Assembly (NCBI GenBank): GCA_963575745.1
Contig: CAUYUJ010015948.1
Location: forward strand, 1,559,984 to 1,623,983
DNA: 64,000 bases
Reading direction: 5' to 3'
Origin: Prorocentrum cordatum
Taxonomy: Eukaryota; Sar; Dinophyceae; Prorocentrales; Prorocentraceae
The notes under the pieces were generated by a model. That model saw nothing but the letters and a program-made list of their open reading frames with translations. It did not search any database and had not been told where the DNA came from. Position 1 is the first letter of the stretch. Every line of letters starts with the position of its first letter. Both the position numbers and the translations under genes were made by a program. Positions 22,900-32,400 of this stretch are shown here, one piece after another.

Positions 22900-23490
22900 A
22901 AAGGACACTCAGAAAACGGAACATCGAAATGAAAGAGGTCCTGAGAGAAACGAATCCTAGACAGTGGGGCTTTCCCCAAGTCCAGTTCTGCATCTGGAGT
23001 CGTTTTTGACAGTCCTGGCCCCGTGGAGGGCCCCAGGGACGGGAACGCGGCGAAACAAATCAAGGACTCCTTTCCTCCAGTATCCGGTTCGATCATGCTG
23101 AGCAAGGGGCTATGCTCTTTCGAGCTCAAACTCTGAATTTGGAGGTACCCCCGCCACCTGTTCGCATTCCATGCCTGCGCCAGAGCAGCGACGCACTCGT
23201 GCGATCCGAAGTCCTGACGCTCCCACGCGCCGACACGAGCTGGCGCCAGAGCCGCGCACAGAGGACGGGAGAAAACGGACATGGAAGAAACGTGCACAAA
23301 GGCAAAGGGTCGTGGAGGGAAGGGGTCCCGGAAGAACAGGTCCTGGGAAAAGCCCCGGGGTCTCGGACCCGCTCCCCTCATGACCCCTGCCCTTCGCGGC
23401 GAAACGATCGGGGGCAGTGGGAAGAAGGCACGCCGGCAGGCGGGCGCGTTTGGCACTCGGCGCCTGGGATCAGTGCATGAGGTCATTGAC
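22900..23490 (-). other. Weak coding candidate or non-coding
   Basis: A minus-strand open frame (22,893-23,768) includes a few protein-like phrases (SHECVAALAQAWNANRWRGY, SSKEHSPLLSMIEPD) but is crossed by the MITE at 23,496-23,644, and its 5' part is low-complexity. I do not recognise it. Calling it a gene would need transcript support. Confidence 0.25.
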
Positions 23491-23495
23491 GCTCT

Positions 23496-23644
23496 TAGGG
23501 GGCCACATGCGAACCCCACCACTACCCCCCAAGATTTCTGAGGGGGTGGGGTCACTTCCCTCGGGAGCTCCCGAACGAAGTGAACCCAACCCCACCCCTC
23601 AGAAATCGTAGGGGGTTGGGGTAGGGTTCGCATGTGGCCCCCTA
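23496..23644. mobile_element. Foldback MITE (149 bp) with 5-bp target duplication
   Basis: The outer arms TAGGGGGCCACATGCGAACC are perfect inverted repeats over 21 bases. The inner parts pair imperfectly (TACCCCCNAAGATTTCTGAGGGG against its inverse), and the centre is a second hairpin (CACTTC...GAAGTG). GCTCT stands on both sides (23,491-23,495 and 23,645-23,649). No coding capacity. I found no second copy in the window. Confidence 0.8.
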
Positions 23645-23978
23645 GCTCTCCGCCCAGAGCCCGTTTAAAAGTCGCCCTCCGAGGCCCCATGCCAGACGCC
23701 ATCCTGTCCACTGTCCGGGCCAGGTCGAGCCGTGGCGACTGGCCCGCAGCCGACGGCCGAGACAGCACGCCTGTCCAGCCCTCCGAGTGGCAAGGGGGCG
23801 GCGAGATACCAGGAAGCTGAAAGCACCCACGGCTGGATTCGCACGTGGAACATCAGGAGCCCACTTGCTGCACACGCGGGCGGAGGGCCGACTTGCCTGG
23901 CCATGCGAGGGCCGAGCGCTGAGAAATGCAGTTACACTCGGAGACGGGCGTGCTGAGACAACGGCAGCTGAAAGCCGA

Positions 23979-24063
23979 TCCCTGGACCCCTCTCGGGGTC
24001 CAAACGCACAAGTTTTCCGAGCTGCGCTCAGCCGTGGCGACGAGACACACCCCCCCAAGGCCA
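23979..24063. repeat. Dispersed repeat, copy 2
   Basis: The block CCTGGACCCCTCTCGGGGTC ... GAGCTGCGCTCAGCCGTGGC ... CCCCCCCAAGGCC aligns over about 85 bases with 48,111-48,195, and over about 70 bases, more weakly, with 1,420-1,492. Confidence 0.65.
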
Positions 24064-24434
24064 GCTGCCGGTGTCTCAACTCGCCCTACTCTGACACGTG
24101 TCATTCCGGCTCTGGCTCAGGCCGGCCACGTCGTGTGCATCCATATTCCTGGCGCGATGGAGCCTCGGAGCTCTGATGCTGGGCAAGGGAGCACGGGCTT
24201 CGGGCGACCATGTGGCAACGACTGCAGCGGCGGCAAGCCAGGAACAAGGCCGAACCGAGAAGGATCTCGGCCACAGCCTTGGCAAAACTGTGCGTCCTTG
24301 CTGCCGTGCTCGGCCACCCTTGAAGGAAATTGCCAGTAGCACCGTCGGGTGCTGCCACCACGGCAGAGGGCTGCAACTCGCCACTCCTGGGGGTCCCTTT
24401 TGGGGGGGGAGTGTGCGTGTGTGTTAGTTTGTGC

Positions 24435-24503
24435 TGGTGGTGGTGGTGGTGGTGGTGGTGGTGGTGGTGGTGGTGGTGGTGGTGGTGGTATTGGTGGTGG
24501 TGG
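24435..24503. repeat. (GGT)n microsatellite
   Basis: Nearly pure GGT for about 55 bases, then GGTATTGGTGGTGG. The His-rich frame on the opposite strand is a by-product. Confidence 0.9.
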
Positions 24504-25504
24504 GATTTCAACGACATGCTGCTGCGCACAGCCCCCCACAGGGTGGAGGCGATCTTGCATCCTTTGGCGAGAATCAGCCGGTAAAGACTTGACTGTGGCG
24601 GCATCCGTGCCTGTTCCACCTCTGCATGCCTGGCCTCCCCTCCGGGGGGGGGGGGGGCGGCGCCCCGCCTGCAGCCTGGCGAACGCGTCCATGCGCGCCC
24701 TCACCTCGCGGACGGGACGCCGCTGTGCCAGAGGAGGTGGCGCGCGGGGGGGGGGGGGGGGGGGCGCCCTCGGGCGGGCCACGGCGGGCTCCTGGCGGCG
24801 GAGGCCTCAGACGCGAACAGGCGGGCACCAACGAGAACGGCGGCGGATGTTTCAAAGTCTAGGCCTCTGGTGGACGGTTTCGGGCCCTGGGGAGATATAC
24901 AGCCCGAGGGCGGTGCATGTACGTATGTTTACACTCCTACCCATGTTTTCTCTAGGCAGCCTGTCTGTAAAGGTTATGTAAGCCTTTTGTCCGAGAAGCT
25001 GGTAAGTAGATGGGCTGCCGAATCCAGAATGGGTCAGGCGACGTGGCCTCCTGTGACCTCCCGCTGCCACCCGTGGACTGCTGGATCCAGAATCAATGGG
25101 GCGACATAGTCTCCCGTGGTCTCCCGCGGCCTCCCGTTGCTCCCCTATTGCGGTGCCTATCCCTATCCCTCCATCCCTCTCACTCTGCCAGCCTATCCCT
25201 ATCCCAGTCTGTGAAGCCCCGCCAGACGCACGCAGCGCACGAGGCACCCACGCAGGCGGGCACCAAGCCGAACCCCGACACACGCAACCAATTTACGCAG
25301 CTGCATGCAGCTGATGTCGCACCCCCCCTGCACAGTGCCCATTTCTCGTCCGACTCGAACCCCCATCGCCTCTCCTCGCACCCCCTCATTAGGGGCAAGG
25401 AACACACGCGCCGCCCCGCAAGAGGCGTCACCCTGTCCCACGCGCTCCCGTCCTCGACGTTCGAGCCCCGGCGCGTGATGGGTTCCTCGCTGGCACGCGT
25501 GGGC

Positions 25505-26230
25505 TGATGGAGGTGGAAGAAAAGGGCGCGGGGGAAAGAGGAGGGGAGGAGGAGGGGACCCTCCTCCTCCTCCTCCTCCTCCTCCTCCTCCTCCTCCTCA
25601 GCGTTGCTCCCCCTGCTCCTCCTCCTCCTCCTCCTCCTCCTCCTCCTCCTCCTCTGCCGCCTCCTCTGCTCCCCACCGTTCCTCCACATCCTGCACCGTT
25701 GTTCCACCTCCTCCTCAGCGCTGTTCCACTTCCACTTCTTCCTCCTCCTCCTCCTCCTCCACCAAGGGGGACCACAGCACGCAGAGAAAAAAGGCCTGCA
25801 GGGCGCATAGCCAATCGGATGCTCCCGGACTTGCCCCCTCGGCGTCCTCAGAGGTGTTGGAACTGGCTTTGAGGAAGAACCAGGGGTGGGAAGAAGATGA
25901 TCAGGGAATATCGAGGATCGAGGAGGACCGAGGATGGGGAGAGAAAGAGACAGAAAGAGAGAGAGAGAGAGAGACAGGACATTCACGCTTCGTTGGCACT
26001 TCAAGTTTTGGCCCCTAGTCGGGGACAACCACCGACGGAGGGGGAGGAGGGAGGAGGGGGGATGAGGAGGAAGAGGAGAGGATGAGGAGGAGGCGGAGGG
26101 GAAGGAGGAGGGGGAGGAGGACGAGGAACTGGAGGAGGAGGAGGAGGAGGAGGAAATGGAGGAAATGGAGGAGAAGGAGGAGGGGGAGGAGGAGATGGAG
26201 GAGGAGGCGGGAGCACGAGAAGGGGGAGGA
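25505..26230. repeat. Facing (CCT)n and (GGA)n microsatellites
   Basis: CCT repeats at about 25,558-25,765 and GGA repeats at about 26,038-26,230 face each other across about 270 bases, so transcripts of this stretch could fold back. No gene is seen between them; a GAGAGA run lies at about 25,950-25,975. Confidence 0.75.
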
Positions 26231-26529
26231 GGGCGGAGTTAGCATGAAAAGGACGGGTCATGGACGAAAGGGGTTCTGGACGTTTTCCCCGCTTTCCGGA
26301 CCCGAGGGCCATCCACGGGCTGCGGGACCTTCAGAGAACGACTCAGGACGAATAGCTGGCCTGGGAGGAGCATGAACGTGGGCATGACCGCGGGGCGCAA
26401 TCCAAATGATGAGCCACAACACCGCCTACGACCCAAATACAACCCCGGAAAACCGCGCGTGGCAAGACAACATCAACACAGAGAAGAGCGCGTTGGGTCC
26501 CCCAAGTGGGGGACGACACTGCTTGCCGA

Positions 26530-29100
26530 GCGTGCTCATCGGCGCCCGGAAAGGTGCCGCTCGGGGTCTGGCCGCAAGCCCCGGCGGCGCGCACCCTGCG
26601 GCCATCGCCGCTCGGCACCACTGCCGCGAGCCAACTCCTGCCAGGTGCACTCCGTCCGGCTCCCCGGCCCTTCGCACGACGACGGGGAGGGAGCTCGACT
26701 GCTGGCCTCACCTCGGCGGCCTCTGAGAAACAGGACACGGTGGTAGAATGGATGGCGGCCAGGAGGGGGCCCCAGCGGGAAAAGGACGGAGCAGGGAAGA
26801 TGCAGAGGGAGCAACCTGCCAAGAAGCAGTGCGAGCAGCCCCCTCAGGAAGCAAGCCTCGGCTGGGAAGATCTGGGGGCGTGCCGCCACTGGCCCGACTG
26901 AACTCGCGTGACCTGGCAATCCCTTCGCCTGGCCGAACAGCCTTTGGGCCTCGCGGACCGCGACGCTCTCCGATGCTCCTTCCCCGCCCGCCAGCTCCTC
27001 GAGCACCTCGCGGATGCTGGCCAAGAGAGGCTGAGCGAAAGGGCCCTGGCCATCCAGGAAAAACTGCATTTTGACCTGCTCCTGGTTCTGCTGGTTCTCT
27101 GTCTTGGCCCGCTTGGCGCGGCAGGAACGGACGTGGGGATGAAGATCCGTCGGGTCCGTCATGGGCGCGGTGGCAGTCTTCCAAAGAATGGCGCACGCTG
27201 CCGTGCCCTGAAGGGCGTCGGTTTCGCCCTCCTTCAAGGGCTGGCACGCCCAGCGCGAACGCATGAATGGGCGCTTACGGCTTCCTTCTGCCACTTCCCC
27301 TGATTCTGGGCTACCGCCCTCTTCTTCTCGCGCTTCTGCTGAACCTCTGAAGCGAAGGCCTGATTCTTCTTGGGCATCTTCTACTTGATTCGGGCCTCGA
27401 GCGGCGCTGGCCACGCGTCGCGCGCTGTGCCTGCGAGCGCCGACCTGGCCAGCGCCACAATGAGCTCCGCTGGGATCTTCAGGCCGGCATTGCCTCGCCC
27501 TCCTCCTTTGCCGCTGGCGCCCCTAGCCCGCGGCTGCCCCACCTCCTTGGCCTTCTTCACCAATGGGTCCGCGTCAGCATCCGGCTGGGGCGCCGGCCGC
27601 GCTTGCTTGGCATCCGGCGCCATGACCACTTCGATTCAGATGCAATTCCCTGGCGAGCACGCTCAAAATTTGAGGCGCGTGCCTGCAAGCGTGCTCTCGA
27701 CAATCTGAAAGCCCGGCATGGCGACGCTCGCGGACAGGGCTCTGCGCGCCCAGCGCGACCTGCAGCGGCGCGCGAGAGCGGCCCCCCACCAGCGCGGCAG
27801 CAACCGCAGACCATAGATGCAGCCAGATGAGGGGGCTCCACCACCTTACCAGAGGAGAGCCCCACGCAATAAGGACACTGGTTGGTAGCGTACAGTGCGT
27901 TGCCGGCTGGGCGAGCATGATGGTGACATATGATATATACTAGGGTCGACTTTGACCTGGGGAATTTTGCTGCGCCGACCAGCCCCCCAGTCAGCGTTTA
28001 CTGACCCGCCTCGTCGACGCAGGCGCGCGTGCCCACGCGGCCGCGCCTCACTCCTCAGCGGGGGCCGCTTGAGCTTCTGAGTCTGGGGGCGGGGTGGACG
28101 CAGCGCGAAGAAGCCGACGAAGTCCATGGAATCGATGTGGGGAAAATGCCCAGCAAACTGCTGATCCCAGCGGAGCGCCGCGATCGAGCTTCGCAGCTTC
28201 GCCGGCAAATCTCGCCCCCCTCGGCGCGATGCATGCGCCCGGGATCGGCGCGAGACCGACGCGCCCGAGGATTGGCGCCAGCTGCGAGACGACACATCTA
28301 GTCGGATGGCGGCCTCTTGCCCGCGGGCGGCGCGCCAGAAACAGCATCTGGGCAAGGGGCGGGGGGTACTCGACGCGCTGCTAAACCCGACGGAAAACCC
28401 TGATTCGAATTTCCGCGAAAGAGGGCGCCGCGCGACCGTGCCCGAAAACCTTCAACGCCGAGAGCGACTCGACGCGAGTTCTGCCCCCAAAACTTGCCCC
28501 ACCCATGGCCGCGCGCCCGTGCCAGGCAAGACCTTCCAACGCCGGGGCTCAGACACCCGGTGAACCTCGAGGTCTGAACGCCGGCACTCTGAGCCCCAAG
28601 GAGGCAGGATCGGCGAAGAAGACAAGGAAGGAGCCCCAAGAGCGGACCAGAACCCCATCGAATCTTGAAGCGACGATTTGGGCGCCGCGACGCGTTTGAC
28701 CAGCACGGACGCCAGGGAACCAGGCGAATGCATTTCCCTCCCCCAAGGACTCCCATTGCTAGCAGCGCGCGCCACGGAAACAATCCCCAACCGGCTTATT
28801 CGAGAGCGACGGCCGGCGGCAAGGGCGCCTTGACCTGCAAAACAAACAATCGTACTCTGCTCAGCAAGATCTGGTGCCCATCATTCGCCAGTCAGGATCT
28901 CATCCAATAACTTGCCGAGGTGCCCGCTGACGCTCAGGATCTCTGCAAGGCCAGCGTCGCGCGCATCGCATGACGGGCGTCCTGCAAAGAGCAACTTGAA
29001 AACATCGCCGCAAGCACTGAAATGCTGACGTCTATCCTGGCGCCCGTGACCGGGCTTTCTGCCGCCTGCAATCGGCCTGAGTCCGGCGGGCCAAATGGCA
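26530..29100. other. No firm gene; possible decayed element on minus strand
   Basis: Minus-strand pieces between about 26,850 and 27,630 have some protein character (MPKKNQAFASEVQQKREKKR, KMQFFLDGQGPFAQPLLA, SIREVLEELAGGEG, GLKIPAELIVALARSALAG), split over at least two frames. They could be a decayed retroelement or unrecognised exons. 27,630-29,100 holds only short mixed frames. Confidence 0.3.
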
Positions 29101-29105
29101 CGCCC

Positions 29106-29188
29106 TGATGATATATTATGCCGATGGACAAGATATCTCTTTTCCATCTTGAGCCAAAATGGGTACACGGAGGAGGGTGTCAGAATCA
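29106..29188 (-). repeat. 3' LTR (83 bp) with spliced-leader match
   Basis: Identical to 36,365-36,447. Minus-strand positions 29,162-29,148 read CCATTTTGGCTCAAG, the last 15 nt of the dinoflagellate spliced leader. It is preceded by CCGTGTAC in place of CCGTAG and followed by ATGGAAAAG. Confidence 0.9.
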
Positions 29189-29432
29189 CTCCTCCTCGGG
29201 CCTGGCCGCCAACCCGGCCAGGCACGACATGCGTCGTACGCGGGCGCGTCCAAGCCGACACGCCCATCTCCACGTCACACGCGGGCGCGTCCAAGCCGAC
29301 GCGCCCATCTCGTCAGCCAGGCTGCGGCCATGCCGCGAGCCCCTCACTTCACCCGTCCGGTGCGATCATACCGCCACCGGCGGAAACTCATCCAGCCCCA
29401 CAGGTAGCGGAGCATGGATTCGATCCACTCCT
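29189..29432 (-). other. 3' untranslated part of the copia element
   Basis: Lies between the Pol stop and the 3' LTR. It holds the polypurine tract GAGGAGGAG next to the LTR and a direct duplication of a unit of about 45 bases (GCGGGCGCGTCCAAGCCGAC at about 29,240 and 29,282). Confidence 0.7.
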
Positions 29433-32400
29433 TCACTTGATATCCTTCTGGGTCGAACTCGGTGCCCGATCCCAGATGTTGAGCGTCGCCATGTGTCTCC
29501 TCAAGAGAGATCCACCCACGCTCTTGGTCAGCACGTCCGCGACATTGTTCTTACCAGGAACCGCGGCGATCGAGAGGTCGCCCTTGCCCACGCGCTCCTG
29601 GATCCACAGGTATCGTGATTGAACATGTCGCATCTTCCCGAGACCTCGCCGTTGGACGTGGCCCCGGGCCGCCGATGAATCTGAGGCGAGCTCCACCTTC
29701 AGGTCCAGCCCCCAGTCTGCGAAGAGGCTGTATAGACCCAGGCCCACACTCCCGCCCTTCACCAGGGCGTAGTACTCGCTCTCTCCACTGCTCAGAGAGA
29801 CCGTCGACTGAAGATTACTGCCGTGCTTGATGACATGATGCCCCAGCATCGCCACGAAGCCTCCGGTGCTTTTCCGAGTGACTGCGCAGCCCGCATGATC
29901 GGAGTCCACGTACACCCGGATCTTGTCGAACATCTTCTGCTCCGTGAAAACCGTCACCGTACTGGGATGCCGCTTGAGGTAGCGACCAACCCTCTTGAGC
30001 ATGAGCCAACTCGCCTCCGTCGGCGTCTGCATGGACCTAGCGAGCGTCTTCGATGCCTCTGCCAGGTCCAGCCTGTCCTGAGACAGGTAGGCCACCCTCA
30101 TGGTGAGGGATCGGAAGCGCGAAGCTTCCGCCGCTCCCAGCGCCGCCGACTTCGCGTCCATCATCTGCTTGTCGGCGCTGCGCTTCTCCATCGGCGTGTC
30201 CACGCCGTTGGCCTTGCTGAGACCCAGCTCGTCGATCACGATCTCTGCGTGCCGCTTGTCCGGCTCAATCATCGCATGCCGGCAGGGCCGGCCACCGCCA
30301 GGCGGAACTCCCGCACTGACTTCGATGACCCGATTCAGGAAGACCGCCTGCTTGTCATCGCCCTCGTCGAAGCCGAGGTTCGCAGTCTTCTTGAACTCGT
30401 ACTTCTTGCCCAACGTGGCCTCGAAGCTGTCGATGTCCTGCTGCTGAGCCAGCACCGCGAAGTCGTCGCCGTGCCCCAGCAGCCTCGTCTCGTCCACCTC
30501 CTTGTAGAAGACCGCTGGGCATGACACGCCCGCCTTGTAGCCGTGTTCCTCCAGCAGCTCCGTGTAGTCGCCCTGCCAGATCTTGCTGGCGTCCTGCGTG
30601 CCGTACCAGGACTTGAGGAGTAAGCCACACTTGTCCTCGCCGTACTCCTTGCGACTCTCCTCCTCCAGCTCCACGAAGATCCTCCGCTGCGCCTTCCCGT
30701 AGAAGTGCGCCCTGCTGATGTCGAAGAAGCCGATCTTGAAGTTGCCCGGCTTCCTGCCCTTCCTGCGAAGCGACTCCTGAATGTGGAGCGGTGCTTCCCG
30801 CGTCCACGTGACCATCAGCGAGACCAGCGACCGCATGGCCTCCAGCGGAGGCATTGCCGAGAAAACCTCGGACGCCTCCAGCTGCTCGTCAGGACGCTTC
30901 TTCGCCTTGATCTCCTTCACGACGAGCCTGCTCCTGTAGTTGGGCCTCTCCGCGTCACCCTTGTTCGTGTCGACCCACTTGAGTGGGATGGGCGGACGCC
31001 CAGTCTCAGCGAAAGCCTGAGACCTCGGGACGATCTCGATCAGCTCCTGCTTCTTGACCCACTCGCGCTCGACCGCGCGAGCCTGGGCCACAAGGCCCGC
31101 CTCCAGGTAGCCGCCATTGACGTCGTCCCAGTAGCTCGTCCAGTCCCCGGGCGGCACCGCCGCGTCCACAGGGACTGGGCCCGACTGCTGCACCTGGGCG
31201 GTGCTGAGCTCCCCCACGTCATTCAGCGTGTCCTTGAGCTCCTCCAGCACCGCCTCCACCAACTTCGGTGGATAGACCTTCGCGAACCGCGCGATGCCGC
31301 CCACGAGCGTGATGTGGCGATGCCACTCCGCGCGGCCGTCCACATTGCTGCAAGTGCCCCGCAGCCTCCGGGCTAAGCCTGGGTGGTTGGTGACCCATCC
31401 GGTCTCCTTGCGCACGAACTCCTCCTGGCCACTGCGTGGGTTCGTGAGCTTCATGCCCCACCGACACATGGGGCCTTTGACCGTGAAGACTCCTGGATGC
31501 GCGACCAGCTCCTTGACGATGTCCTCATTCCACGATCGCGCGCTCCAGGGATGCTCATGCAGGAAGTACCTGCCTGGCTTCCTGAGCTGACGCCAGTAGG
31601 CGTCGACTGCCACCTTCAGGTGGTGTCTGGCCTCCTCCATCTCAGCCGCCTCCTGCTCATCGGTCCTGAACTTGGCGCTCAGGCCCCTCAGCAAGCTGAA
31701 CTTCTCGCATGGAGGGGACCCCGTGAGCAGGATGGGATCCATCCGCTCCTGCTGCTCCTCGAGCTCCTTGACATCCTCGGGTCGCCGCAAGTCCCATGGC
31801 GCCCCGTCCTCCTTGAGTTCCTCCAGGTCCGCCGCGAAGCCCGGGCGCAGCTGAAACTCCGCCGCCCGAGCAGAGAACCGATGTGGCGAGTACACCTCTG
31901 CCACGTCCACGGCGCCCAGCTGCAACGCCGATAAGGCGATGCTGTCCACCTCTTCGTCGGCGATGTCCACGCCGACACTGGCCCAATGGCCGCTGACCTG
32001 TTCGCGAACGAGCGGGAGCAACTCCGCCTTCGCCCTCGTCAGCACTCCGAGCTCGACCAGCTCGATCGACGCCGCGTCGAGAGCGAGCACCCGCATGTGT
32101 CTCCCCTCACTGGCGTTCCACACGACTGCCACTCCAGCTGGCAGCTGAGGTCCTTCCGCTGGCGCCGGCTGCGCCGCGAGATCCTCCATGTCCACCGGTA
32201 CCGGCACGTCTGCCGGCTGTGGATCACCGCGCTCGAGGGCCTCCGGCACGTCATCCGGGGCCACCTCCGCCAAGCGCTTCAGCCGCGACCTGGTCGCGGT
32301 CATGTCGACATCCTCGGCGGTCTCTGCCGCCCGCACTGCTCCCGAACTGGAGCTCGCTCCTCCTGAAGGAGCCGCCACGCCGGAGCCTGATGCTGCCGGC

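Noticed and set aside
24101-24619. His-rich frame on the minus strand
   Set aside because: The His run is the (GGT)n microsatellite read in one frame; flanks show no coding character.
29106-29188. LTR as a spliced-leader RNA gene
   Set aside because: The leader match is not followed by the GT donor and SL RNA intron; ATGG follows instead, so it is leader sequence without the gene.
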